DNA of 64,000 nucleotides from Comamonadaceae bacterium (GCA_947478725.1 CANJWZ010000006.1:1-64000); one strand, 5' to 3'. Shown: positions 1-6,899, counted from the stretch's first letter. Translations and numbers: made by a program. The notes: generated from the sequence alone by a model not told the origin.

Positions 1-59
1 GCTTCGGCCTGCCGCAGAAAGCCAATGATCTGCTCTTCGCTGTATTTGCTTGTTCTCAT
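1..59 (-). CDS. IS3-family transposase OrfA (partial, N-terminus only)
   Basis: Only the first 19 complete codons are inside the window. They read MRTSKYSEEQIIGFLRQAE, the typical N-terminus of the helix-turn-helix OrfA (transposase_8 domain) of IS407-group IS3 elements. The ATG is the complement of 57-59. In this family OrfA is followed by a -1 frameshifted OrfB carrying the DDE integrase core, which would lie to the left of the window. The start lies about 68 bp inside the proposed IS terminus, a normal distance. Confidence 0.8.
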   Translation of the reverse strand, partial: MRTSKYSEEQIIGFLRQAE

Positions 60-127
60 GTCCATCATTCTCCATAGTGACGGACTTCTTGGAAAAATAG
101 CTGGTACGGTTTATGGGGGGCAGGTCA
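1..127 (-). mobile_element. End of an IS3-family (IS407-group-like) insertion sequence
   Basis: The first 127 bases are the left end of an insertion sequence that continues outside the window. On the minus strand a transposase OrfA start is read from base 59 leftwards. The outer end is a TGACCTGCCCCCC terminus (plus strand ggggggcaggtca, ending at base 127), which matches the terminal inverted repeats I know from IS407-group IS3 elements. IS407-group elements usually duplicate 4 bp, so bases 128-131 (AGCA) would be the target-site copy, but the other end is not visible. The element interrupts the gene read rightwards from 128. Confidence 0.8.
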
Positions 128-900
128 AGCAGGCCGCACCATTGGCAACACGTCTTCAACGCGCCACATCAGGTTCGTCGGGTATGGGTTTACTTTTCAT
201 CTGTTTAGGCAAGGACGGTGACGGATCTCAACGGATCGTTATCTCCAGATTTCCCGCTGATGAAGGGGTCGTCGCTGAAAAGACCACAGACAAACTAACG
301 GTTCATTTTGTGGAGCAAGTGTTCCTGAAAAGCTCATTCTCTTACAAGGCGGCGACATACGTTTGGAAGGGAAAACCCAACCAGCTGTGGACTGGACATG
401 TGGTGGACAAACAAATCAATCACGGAAATAAAGCAGTCGCCGACTATTGGATAGTGGATTTCCTGCACTCAGAGATGCAAACCAACGCGGCAATGGGAAC
501 AAAAAGGCTCGCCAACGCATTGAAGTCTGCTATTTCCGCGACAACAGACATTGAGATCAAAAGTCAAATTACCTCAGCCGCGCACTTAGCTAAAAACCTC
601 CCCCAAAAAGCGATGACCATTGCGGAATTCTGCGGAAGTTTCCAATTGTCAGAAGCGACTACGGCCGCAGTGCTATCCAAGGTCGATCCACCACGACTCG
701 TACATGAGAAATTTCGGTTTGACGCAGCCGAGTTCGCGCGACACATTGCCTATAAACAGATTGAGCTCGATAACGGTGCCGTGATTTCCGCGCCAGCAGA
801 AAAATTTGAACAGTGCTTTGTAAATACGAAGCGGAAAGACAGTCACACTTTCACCACTACCGGCCATATCGTCGATGAGCGTCTGAAGACAACAAAATGA
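25..900 (+). CDS. 5'-truncated conserved hypothetical protein fused to IS DNA
   Basis: This open frame of 291 codons is a chimera. Codons 1-34 (to base 127) are IS DNA read backwards and are not a natural N-terminus; the native gene starts to be visible at about base 128, with the first native ATG at 184 (MGLLFICLGKDGDG). The remaining 250 or so residues are a soluble, mixed-charge protein ending in DERLKTTK. Its general look (a conserved ISRFPADEG block near residue 72, a LDNGAV block near residue 250) reminds me of uncharacterised nucleoid-associated-like proteins of defence islands, but I cannot assign a family. It overlaps the following alarmone-synthetase-like gene by 4 bp (ATGA), so the two were almost certainly translated together. 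The native promoter has been lost to the IS; an outward IS promoter would be needed for expression. Confidence 0.55.
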   Translation: MICSSLYLLVLMSIILHSDGLLGKIAGTVYGGQVKQAAPLATRLQRATSGSSGMGLLFICLGKDGDGSQRIVISRFPADEGVVAEKTTDKLTVHFVEQVFLKSSFSYKAATYVWKGKPNQLWTGHVVDKQINHGNKAVADYWIVDFLHSEMQTNAAMGTKRLANALKSAISATTDIEIKSQITSAAHLAKNLPQKAMTIAEFCGSFQLSEATTAAVLSKVDPPRLVHEKFRFDAAEFARHIAYKQIELDNGAVISAPAEKFEQCFVNTKRKDSHTFTTTGHIVDERLKTTK

Positions 901-1541
901 ACGAACTTGATCTCATCGCTGAGTATCGCGCGCGTCACCTCGCAATTTTGAATCCGATAGCGGGAAAGTTGACTAAATTGATTCAAGATATGGTTTCTGG
1001 CACCCCGCGAGTGGATATGGTTGCAGCCCGTGCTAAAAGCCCAGATCGATTTCTTAGAAAGGCAAATAAGAAGGATGACCATGGGCGGCTTAGATACGAG
1101 CATCCATTTGAGCAAATCCAGGATTTGATTGGGGCTCGTATCGTCGTTTTCTACATGCAGGATGTCGATGCAGTTTGTGAAATAGTTGAACGCTACTTCC
1201 GACGCATTGAGGCTAAAGTGCTTGCACCTGAAGCTGCTGATAGATTTGGCTATGTGGGCATGCACTACATTTTGGCGATGCCCGAAGATGTAATCGCTGA
1301 CGATTTCGACCGCGATAGGATCCCACAGTTCTTTGAACTCCAGATAAAGACTTTGTTTCAGCACGCCTGGAGCGAAGCCGAACACGATGTGGGATACAAG
1401 CCTAGCGACACAATCACTTCGCACCAACAGCGGCAACTGGCCTTCACTGCGGCCCAAGCTTGGGGCGCTGACCATATTTTTTCTCAGCTTCATCATGAAC
1501 TGAATGGTGCAAAACCGCCCGTGGGGCAGTTGCGCAAATGA
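897..1541 (+). CDS. RelA/SpoT-domain alarmone synthetase-like protein
   Basis: 214 residues forming a stand-alone RelA/SpoT nucleotidyltransferase domain without hydrolase or regulatory domains, as in small alarmone synthetases and toxSAS toxins. Visible landmarks: a basic ATP-binding stretch at residues 45-60 (ARAKSPDRFLRKANKK), the metal-binding Asp in DLIGAR (about residue 76), FGYVGMH at 117-123 in place of the usual GYxSxH, and ELQIKTLFQHAW at 147-158 with the catalytic Glu, followed by EAEHDVGYK. The synthetase fold and acidic residues are therefore intact. It is coupled by an ATGA overlap to the truncated gene upstream. Known relatives make (p)ppGpp or ppApp or pyrophosphorylate tRNA; which reaction applies here cannot be read from sequence. 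Its location in a toxin-antitoxin/defence island favours a toxSAS or phage-defence role, which is inference. Confidence 0.8.
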   Translation: MNELDLIAEYRARHLAILNPIAGKLTKLIQDMVSGTPRVDMVAARAKSPDRFLRKANKKDDHGRLRYEHPFEQIQDLIGARIVVFYMQDVDAVCEIVERYFRRIEAKVLAPEAADRFGYVGMHYILAMPEDVIADDFDRDRIPQFFELQIKTLFQHAWSEAEHDVGYKPSDTITSHQQRQLAFTAAQAWGADHIFSQLHHELNGAKPPVGQLRK

Positions 1542-1580
1542 CACCAAGCACCGCCGGTGTATTTCTGGAAAAGCATCACC

Positions 1581-1817
1581 ATGACAACTGTTACAAAATA
1601 CTCCCTCACCTGCCCATGCGGCCATATTGGCGCAATCAAGATGAAGGAAAACGACCAGCCGTTTTCTGGCCAGTGGGAGTCCTATTCTTTGATTGACTTA
1701 AATGGTAGTTCAACTGGCATTGAAGGTGGTGTACTTCAATTGGCCAAGGTTTTCGCTGACATGAAGCCCTCATGCCCAAAGTGCGGAACGATACTCACAC
1801 AGAAAAATTTAAGCTAG
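1581..1817 (+). CDS. Small zinc-ribbon protein, function unknown
   Basis: 78 residues from ATG 1581 (MTTVTKYSLTCPCGH). Two Cys pairs, CPCGH near residue 11 and CPKCG near residue 69, form a likely zinc ribbon with a mostly hydrophilic insert between them. An upstream in-frame ATG at 1557 exists, but the 1581 start gives a more natural N-terminus. It lies 39 bp after the alarmone synthetase gene and 17 bp before the nuclease-like gene, so it may belong to the same transcript. I do not recognise a characterised homologue. Confidence 0.55.
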   Translation: MTTVTKYSLTCPCGHIGAIKMKENDQPFSGQWESYSLIDLNGSSTGIEGGVLQLAKVFADMKPSCPKCGTILTQKNLS

Positions 1818-1834
1818 CAGATCAGGGAGTAAAA

Positions 1835-2935
1835 ATGCCGCTTTACCGCGTTGCAAAAGAAAAGCTTGAGGCTGTTAAGCAGACCTCGTTTATTGAAGAG
1901 AAGTTCTTCGAGCGAAGGGATTTACAGCGGCTATTGAAGGCAGATATATCCGTTATCGGTGACGACCTTATGGTCATCGCGGAGGAGTTTGGGGATTGGG
2001 ATGAGAGTAGTCGCCGAATAGACCTTTTGTGTCTGGACAAACAAGCCCGGCTGGTAGTCGTTGAGGTCAAGCGCACCGAAGACGGAGGCCATATGGAATT
2101 GCAGGCCATCCGGTATGCCGCGATGGTATCCAGCATGACACTCGATCAAGCTATTGCGGCCTACGCCCGTAGCCTCGGTGATCAAGATACAGAGGTGCCG
2201 GCGCGGCGCGAGATTCTGGAGTTCTTGGAACTCAACACCACCGAAGAGGCAGAGCTTACCGACGAGGTACGCATCATTTTGGTGTCGGCAGACTTTTCAA
2301 CTGAGATCACCACCTCAGTCATATGGCTCAATCGTCATGGAATTGACATCACTTGCGTGCGCTTGAAGCCCTACCGAATGAACGACGAGTTGCTGGTCGA
2401 TGTTGCACAGATCATCCCACTTCCAGAAGCTGCCGACTACGAAATCAAAGTACGAGCACAGGCGCAGGAGATTAAGAAGGTTCGCAGCGCACGGCAAGAA
2501 ATATTCCGGCGGTTCTGGGCTCAGTACATTGAACGCTCAAAGCCTAGAACTGCGTTGTACGCGAACCGCAGCACTTCATCTGACCATTGGATGTCGGCAG
2601 GTATCGGGCGTGGCGGTTTCTCGTTGAATGCGTCAGTCACGGAAGACAGGGCGCGTATCGAGTGCTACATCAGTATGGGCAAAGACAGCGATGTCCGAAA
2701 TAAAGCGGCGTTCCATGCACTGCATGAAAAGAAGGCGGATATTGAACAGGCTTTCGGCGGTGAGCTCGACTGGCAGGAGTTACCGACCCGTATTGGTTGT
2801 CGTATTTGCGTCGATATTGATGGTGGATGGAAGACACAGGAATCTGATTGGCCTGCACTTCAAGATCGGATGCTTGTGCAGATGATGAAACTGGAGTCGG
2901 CGCTGAAAGGACCGATCCAAGCGCTGAAGGCCTAG
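1835..2935 (+). CDS. PD-(D/E)XK nuclease-like protein with C-terminal DUF4268
   Basis: 366 residues from ATG 1835, which has a purine-rich site (CAGGGAGT) about 6 bp upstream; a longer frame back to 1772 has no good start. The N-terminal half carries a PD-(D/E)XK-type nuclease core: RIDLLCLD with Asp63, then LVVVEVKR with Glu77 and Lys79, then ELQAIRYAAMVS, as in NucS/DUF91-like enzymes. The C-terminal part (about 225-345) matches DUF4268, with RFWAQYIERSK and a conserved Trp-containing end. Such proteins are common in restriction and defence islands and are presumed nucleases; no partner methylase is present here. Activity is inferred from the motif only. Confidence 0.75.
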   Translation: MPLYRVAKEKLEAVKQTSFIEEKFFERRDLQRLLKADISVIGDDLMVIAEEFGDWDESSRRIDLLCLDKQARLVVVEVKRTEDGGHMELQAIRYAAMVSSMTLDQAIAAYARSLGDQDTEVPARREILEFLELNTTEEAELTDEVRIILVSADFSTEITTSVIWLNRHGIDITCVRLKPYRMNDELLVDVAQIIPLPEAADYEIKVRAQAQEIKKVRSARQEIFRRFWAQYIERSKPRTALYANRSTSSDHWMSAGIGRGGFSLNASVTEDRARIECYISMGKDSDVRNKAAFHALHEKKADIEQAFGGELDWQELPTRIGCRICVDIDGGWKTQESDWPALQDRMLVQMMKLESALKGPIQALKA

Positions 2936-2963
2936 CAAATATATAAAAGTCAGGGAAATTTCA

Positions 2964-3095
2964 ATGGCGAAAAAACGCAAGACGGGGCTCTTGGCGGACA
3001 TTCACGATGTGGTGGTATTCCTGCCATGCCGGCAAGGTTGCCCCCTAATATTTGAAAGGGCATTGCATGCACACCACGCCCATTGCCATAGCAGC
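2964..3095 (+). pseudogene. Remnant of an Mrr-like restriction endonuclease gene (N-terminus)
   Basis: ATG 2964 with a GGGAAA site starts MAKKRKTGLLADIHDVVVFLP, which resembles the N-termini of membrane-anchored Mrr-type restriction endonucleases (basic start, then a hydrophobic LLPWW stretch). After residue 21 the match is lost at about base 3026 and the frame stops at 3093-3095, inside the next gene. The point of divergence looks like a deletion junction. Short, so the family assignment is tentative. Confidence 0.4.
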
Positions 3096-3417
3096 CGGTA
3101 GCGGTAACGTCTATGCCGACCTGGGGCTACCCGACGCCCAAGAAATGCTGGTCAAAGCCAAACTGGCCAGCAAAATTGCCGAGATCATCCAGCGCCAAAA
3201 GCTCACCCAGCAACAAGCTGCCGAGCTGCTGGCCATGCCACAGCCCAAGGTGTCGCTGATGCTACGCGGCCAGTTCAGGGGCGTCAGCGAGTCCAAAATG
3301 CTCGCTTGCCTGGCCCGCCTGGGCCGCGACATCGACATCGTGGTCAAACCAGCGCGCCGCAAAACCAAAACCAGCGTTAGCGGTGGCAGTGGCCGCGTTA
3401 ATGTTGTGTTCGCCTGA
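3067..3417 (+). CDS. XRE-family HTH antitoxin (HigA-like), apparently without its toxin
   Basis: 116 residues from ATG 3067 (AAGGG about 6 bp upstream; a TTG at 3052 is the alternative). The order NVYADLGLPDAQE, LASKIAEIIQRQKLTQQQAAELL, QPKVSLMLRG, DIDIVVKPARR is the layout of the HTH_37 antitoxins that normally follow a RelE/DUF891-type toxin gene. Here no toxin frame precedes it: the upstream 130 bp hold only the Mrr-like scrap, ending in a short frame that stops at 3044-3046. The C-terminal 20 residues are Lys/Gly/Ser rich and look disordered. A strong terminator follows about 80 bp downstream. It is probably a DNA-binding autorepressor left after loss of the toxin. Confidence 0.75.
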   Translation: MHTTPIAIAAGSGNVYADLGLPDAQEMLVKAKLASKIAEIIQRQKLTQQQAAELLAMPQPKVSLMLRGQFRGVSESKMLACLARLGRDIDIVVKPARRKTKTSVSGGSGRVNVVFA

Positions 3418-3494
3418 AGTGTTGACGCTGGCCGAAAATTGATCACTTTGTGAGGGTTGCAGAAAGTGATGTGAAAGTCGTCCTCCGCCAGTTC

Positions 3495-3530
3495 AAAAGC
3501 CCTGTTGCTCATTGAGTAACAGGGCTTTTT
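3495..3530 (+). terminator. Rho-independent terminator after the HTH antitoxin gene
   Basis: A long hairpin with arms AAAAGCCCTGTT and AACAGGGCTTTT. The loop pairs further as CTCA/TGAG, and the stem runs straight into a T run. Because of its A/T flanks it could work in both directions. Confidence 0.8.
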
Positions 3531-3551
3531 GCTTTGCGGGTGACTGATTAA

Positions 3552-3580
3552 TTTGATATCGAAATATATATTTGATATCA
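3552..3580 (+). promoter_or_regulatory. Repeated TTTGATATC, likely operator/promoter of fitAB
   Basis: Two copies of TTTGATATC start at 3552 and 3571, 19 bp apart (nearly two helical turns). Each contains the palindrome GATATC. The block ends 28 bp before the fitA start in an AT-rich stretch, as expected for an operator bound by a ribbon-helix-helix antitoxin. Confidence 0.45.
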
Positions 3581-3608
3581 TTAAAGCTTGACCTCAAGGA
3601 GCTCTCAC

Positions 3609-3842
3609 ATGTCAGCCGTCACCGTCAGAAACTTACCCGAAGAAACGCACCGCGCGCTCAAGCGGCGTGCGGTTCAGCATGGCCGCAGCACCGAGGCGGA
3701 GATTCGCGACATTCTTGAAGCCGCCGTTCGCCCCAAGCTGGGTATGGGTACGGCGCTAGCAGCTATTGGCCGAAGCTTGGGCGGGGCCGACATCAAGATG
3801 ACGCGCGACGCCACACCCGTTAAAGCCGCGGCTTTTAAATGA
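3609..3842 (+). CDS. FitA-like ribbon-helix-helix antitoxin
   Basis: 77 residues from ATG 3609, preceded by AAGGAGC at 3597-3603. The N-terminus VTVRNLPEETHRALKRRA followed by HGRSTEAEIRDILEAAV is the classical FitA/Arc ribbon-helix-helix domain; the C-terminal third should wrap the toxin. The stop overlaps the start of the PIN toxin (ATGA at 3839-3842), the usual coupling of a type II module. Expected role: neutralise the toxin and repress the operon through the TTTGATATC sites. Confidence 0.85.
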   Translation: MSAVTVRNLPEETHRALKRRAVQHGRSTEAEIRDILEAAVRPKLGMGTALAAIGRSLGGADIKMTRDATPVKAAAFK

Positions 3843-4255
3843 TCGTTCTCGACGCCAACGTTGTCTCGGAACCTTTAAAGCCCAAGCCTGATGCGGCGGT
3901 CCTTCATTGGCTGGATGCGCAAGACCCGCAAACGCTTTACATCACCACCATTCACCTCGCCGAGTTACTGGCAGGCATTGCGTTTATGCCCGCTGGTCGC
4001 AAACGCACTGCGCTCAAGTCCGCGTTTGACAGCCAGATCATGCCGCTGTTTGATGGGCGCATATTGCAGTTTGATGCCAAGGCAGCCGCCGTATTTGCTC
4101 AAATCAATGCCAAAGTCCAATCACAAGGCGTGGCGATCAGTTTTGCCGATGGTGCGATTGCAGCCATTGCGCATGTCAACAACTTTTCTGTCGCCACCAG
4201 AAACCTGCGTGACTTTGAACGTGCCGGTGTGGCGCTTTTAAATCCCTGGGGCTAA
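3839..4255 (+). CDS. FitB/VapC-type PIN-domain toxin
   Basis: 138 residues with the whole PIN ribonuclease core: Asp5 (VLDANVVSE), Glu42 (HLAELLAGI), Asp104 (FADGAIAAIA) and Asp125 (TRNLRDFERAG). Length and motifs are those of FitB-like toxins, Mg-dependent RNases that typically cut tRNA or rRNA. It overlaps the antitoxin gene by 4 bp. No frame damage is seen, so the module appears intact. Confidence 0.9.
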   Translation: MIVLDANVVSEPLKPKPDAAVLHWLDAQDPQTLYITTIHLAELLAGIAFMPAGRKRTALKSAFDSQIMPLFDGRILQFDAKAAAVFAQINAKVQSQGVAISFADGAIAAIAHVNNFSVATRNLRDFERAGVALLNPWG

Positions 4256-4263
4256 GCGTCACC

Positions 4264-4803
4264 ATGGGCTACTGTATTCGGGGTACCAAGAAGCTACTTG
4301 ATCGAATCAAGCCTTCCCTTCTATCGCAAAACTGTCATCAACCCACAATACTCGGGAGTTGGTACGCGACGGTGCTGCTGTGGAAGCCGCAAGTAGCCCT
4401 ACTGGTGAATGAAAAAACGCTATTGCCCGTGCTGATGCCATTGGCTCCAGCGAAGGACTTGGCAATGCGCTTTCCCGTACATCTGGCTGATGTTCTGGCC
4501 GCTCACGGTGTACCCCAGCAGTTCATAGCCCACGAGCTTGCCCAGATGAACGAAGTTAGATACGCCAAGACTTCAAATCGCAGCGTGGTTGGCATCATGA
4601 ACCAGTTCACGTTTCTGGCCGAAGTTTACCGCGAACACCTGGAAGCGAAAGACTTGCTGGCGTTGTCGCTCAGGTTGTCTGAAACGCCGTGCAGTCCGCT
4701 GTACAAAGGTGCCGTTTCGCCAGACCGTGAATTGCGCAGGCTGGTTTCGATTTTCCATCCGCGCACTGCAGCGAACGATGAAAGCATTGACGGTCAACGT
4801 TGA
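4264..4803 (+). CDS. DUF6933-like protein
   Basis: 179 residues from ATG 4264, 8 bp after the PIN toxin. The pattern RGTKKLLDRIK near the N-terminus, LGSWYATVL, LVNEKTLLPVLMPL and NRSVVGIMNQFTFLAE matches my recollection of DUF6933, a family without known function often encoded near defence or regulatory genes. The last 35 residues are not typical and may be acquired. Its 3' end overlaps the Fic remnant on the other strand by about 10 bp. Confidence 0.6.
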   Translation: MGYCIRGTKKLLDRIKPSLLSQNCHQPTILGSWYATVLLWKPQVALLVNEKTLLPVLMPLAPAKDLAMRFPVHLADVLAAHGVPQQFIAHELAQMNEVRYAKTSNRSVVGIMNQFTFLAEVYREHLEAKDLLALSLRLSETPCSPLYKGAVSPDRELRRLVSIFHPRTAANDESIDGQR

Positions 4804-5136
4804 AGCACGCGGTTAAACAAATCAAGGGTGGCGATGTTTCTTTCGACAAGATTCTGGATTCGGCAGTAGGGCAGGTCGAAGATCACATCAACCAGTTCAC
4901 GGCTATAAATTTTCGGTGCGGCCTGCCTGACATGCGTGATGGTCAATGCTGACAGATTGCGGATCGCTGAAATCTTGGCTGTCGTCCAGCGTGCCGTATC
5001 TTCAATGCTCACAAGCAAGTAGATGATCCACCGCTCCCATGCTTGGCTGCTTGGGCACCGGGCGTGTCTCTACCTCTGCGGCTGGCGGCAAGGCTGGCAA
5101 GTCGCTGTAGGGCCGGTCCGCGCGCCAATCGGTCAT
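4794..5136 (-). pseudogene. Fic-family gene remnant with internal deletion
   Basis: Read from ATG 5136 on the minus strand, the first about 30 codons (MTDWRADRPYSDLPALPP, then AEVETRPVPKQ) are a typical Fic-family N-terminus. After a junction near 5042 the +1 frame continues with WERWIIYLLVSIEDTARWTT and later IYSRELVDVIF and YCRIQNLVE, the C-terminal region of the same family. Everything between, including the HPFxxGNGRxxR AMPylation motif, is gone, and the tail after NLVERNIA is also replaced. The gene is therefore a double-ended relic without catalytic site. A frame from 5018 alone gives 74 residues, which could mislead an annotator. Confidence 0.75.
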
Positions 5137-5197
5137 GGTTTAATTTTTCGAGTTTTGCGACACGTTCCTGGTTCATGTCGCTGGCGGCAACAGGTCA

Positions 5198-5240
5198 ATC
5201 AAATATGTCGCAATTCTTCCGAAATGGCGACATATTTGAT
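5198..5240. promoter_or_regulatory. Perfect 14-bp inverted repeat upstream of the Fic remnant
   Basis: Arms ATCAAATATGTCGC (5198-5211) and GCGACATATTTGAT (5227-5240) are exact reverse complements separated by 15 bp. It sits about 62 bp upstream of the Fic start, reading leftwards. The arrangement suggests an operator for a repressor whose gene was lost, or the stem of a small RNA. No T run follows, so it is not a terminator. Confidence 0.5.
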
Positions 5241-5372
5241 CTATCAGTTGTCAAAACTGATGGGCCCTCCGGTGTTGACTGGCATCCAAACCCGAGACCA
5301 ACGCGAGGCTTTCTGCACCTTGGCGGTGCCGTCCCGGACCTCAAGACTCGTCCCCTTGAGTTGATATGAATC

Positions 5373-5398
5373 ATAGGTTAATATTCGATTAAATCCTA
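5373..5398 (+). promoter_or_regulatory. Imperfect palindrome before abiEi, possible AbiEi operator
   Basis: An AT-rich imperfect palindrome with TAGG...TTAAT facing ATTAA...CCTA lies 13-38 bp upstream of the abiEi ATG. AbiEi antitoxins are known to bind inverted repeats in their own promoter, so this is a plausible site. Confidence 0.35.
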
Positions 5399-5410
5399 GT
5401 TTTTGTATCA

Positions 5411-6034
5411 ATGCGTTCTAAAAATCAACCCCCCCAGCGCGATAGCGCGGTGGCCCATCTAAAGGCCACGGGCATGTCGCGCTTGAGCGAATTGACTGCT
5501 AAGGGCATCACTGCGGCGACAGTGTCGCGCCTCGAACAACAAGGCGTTATCGTGCGCCTTGCCCGGGGGCTGTATCAGCTGGCAGGCGCATCACTCGATG
5601 TGAATCACACCCTGGCAGAGGTGGCCAAGCTTGTACCCAAGGGCGTCATCTGCCTGACGTCGTCGCTGGCGTTTCACGGTTTGACAGACCAGATTCCGCC
5701 CAAGGTCTGGATGGCCATTGGTCCGAAAGACTGGCACCCCAAATTTGAATATCCACCGGTTCGTTTCGTGCGGTTTTCAGGGCCACGCCTGCTGCTTGGC
5801 GTCGAGAGCCACGTCATTGACGGGGTATCCGTGCCGATTTTTGGGGTCGCCAAAACCGTTGCAGACTTGTTCCGTTATCGGCAAACCGTTGGGGTAAGCG
5901 TCGCGCTCGAGGGGCTGCGGGAGGCACTCAGGCAAAAAAAGGCGTCGCCGTCTGAAATAGCAACAGAGGCGGCGAACGCCAAAGTCTGGAAAATCATGGA
6001 GCCGTACATGAGTGCGCTGACGTCCCATGGCTGA
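5411..6034 (+). CDS. abiEi: AbiEi-type antitoxin (type IV toxin-antitoxin, winged helix)
   Basis: 207 residues. The N-terminal about 65 residues form a winged-helix region with LTAKGITAATVSRLEQQGVI and RLARGLYQL, the signature start of AbiEi proteins. The C-terminal domain has CLTSSLAFHGLTDQIP, VWMAI and a final VAKTVADLFRYR block. The family represses its own promoter and counteracts the AbiEii nucleotidyltransferase without direct binding (type IV). It overlaps the toxin gene by 8 bp (6027-6034). Both genes look intact, so this is a complete AbiE abortive-infection module. Confidence 0.85.
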   Translation: MRSKNQPPQRDSAVAHLKATGMSRLSELTAKGITAATVSRLEQQGVIVRLARGLYQLAGASLDVNHTLAEVAKLVPKGVICLTSSLAFHGLTDQIPPKVWMAIGPKDWHPKFEYPPVRFVRFSGPRLLLGVESHVIDGVSVPIFGVAKTVADLFRYRQTVGVSVALEGLREALRQKKASPSEIATEAANAKVWKIMEPYMSALTSHG

Positions 6035-6899
6035 GCCCAAGAAAAAACGTGACTTCGGTGCCTCGGTGCGCGCCCGCCTGCTGACGCTGGCACGCCAGAA
6101 GGGGCAGGCCTTTGACCTTCTGCTGACGCGTTATGCCAACGAGCGACTGCTGTATCGGCTCAGTCTGTCGCCTCATCGCACTCGATTCGTACTCAAGGGT
6201 GCCATGTTGATGTCGACTTGGTTCGATGATCCGCACCGCTCAACACGCGACGTGGATTTTCTGGGTTATGGCGATCTGGAGCCCGATACGATGCTCGTCA
6301 CGTTTCGTGAGATCTGCGCCATCGAGGTAGAGGACGGCATTGTGTTCGATGTCGATGCGCTGCGCGTCGATTTGATCCGCGAAGAGTTGGAATACGGTGG
6401 TTTGCGTATTCGTACGACCGGTGCGCTCGCCGGTGCGCGGATTGCCGTCATCATTGACATAGGCTTTGGCGATGCGATTGAACCGGGCATTGAAGAAATT
6501 AATCTGCCAGTGCTACTCGATCTGCCGCAACCGAGACTGCGTGTGTATGCCCGCGAGACAGTGATTGTCGAAAAATTCCACGCCATGGTCATGCTGGGCT
6601 TAGCCAATAGCCGTATGAAGGACTTTTATGACGTGTGGATTCTGAGCCGGGGCTATGACTTTGATGAAGACCGCTTGTCTCGGGCGATCGCGGCGACGTT
6701 TGAACGGCGTGGCACGGCCATTCCATTTGATACACCCGTTGCATTGACCCAGACTTTTTCGACCGACTCGGGCAAGCAGCGACAGTGGGCTGCATTCATT
6801 CGCGACTTGGCTGTCGACATCCCGGTTTTCGACAAAGTGGTGGCAGACCTTGCCGGATTCCTGATGCCGTACGCCCGACGCGCCCTGGATCGTTCGTAA
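6027..6899 (+). CDS. abiEii: AbiEii nucleotidyltransferase toxin
   Basis: 290 residues of the AbiEii/AbiGii family (DUF1814). Motif I is visible as FVLKGAMLMSTW followed by RSTRDVDFLGYG (about 55-80), the Gly-Ser-like and Asp-x-Asp part of the nucleotidyltransferase site. Later blocks include IVIEKFHAM-like VIVEKFHAMVMLG and SRMKDFYDVWILSR. Relatives such as MenT transfer nucleotides to tRNA acceptor ends and stop growth. It is translationally coupled to abiEi and closes the accessory island. Confidence 0.88.
   Translation: MAEPKKKRDFGASVRARLLTLARQKGQAFDLLLTRYANERLLYRLSLSPHRTRFVLKGAMLMSTWFDDPHRSTRDVDFLGYGDLEPDTMLVTFREICAIEVEDGIVFDVDALRVDLIREELEYGGLRIRTTGALAGARIAVIIDIGFGDAIEPGIEEINLPVLLDLPQPRLRVYARETVIVEKFHAMVMLGLANSRMKDFYDVWILSRGYDFDEDRLSRAIAATFERRGTAIPFDTPVALTQTFSTDSGKQRQWAAFIRDLAVDIPVFDKVVADLAGFLMPYARRALDRS

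Noticed and set aside
843-1625. 260-codon minus-strand frame
   Set aside because: Antisense to the alarmone synthetase gene, whose own protein has clear RelA/SpoT motifs.
5023-5369. Plus-strand frames of 108-113 codons
   Set aside because: They cross the Fic relic and the inverted repeat in antisense and have no start signals or homology.
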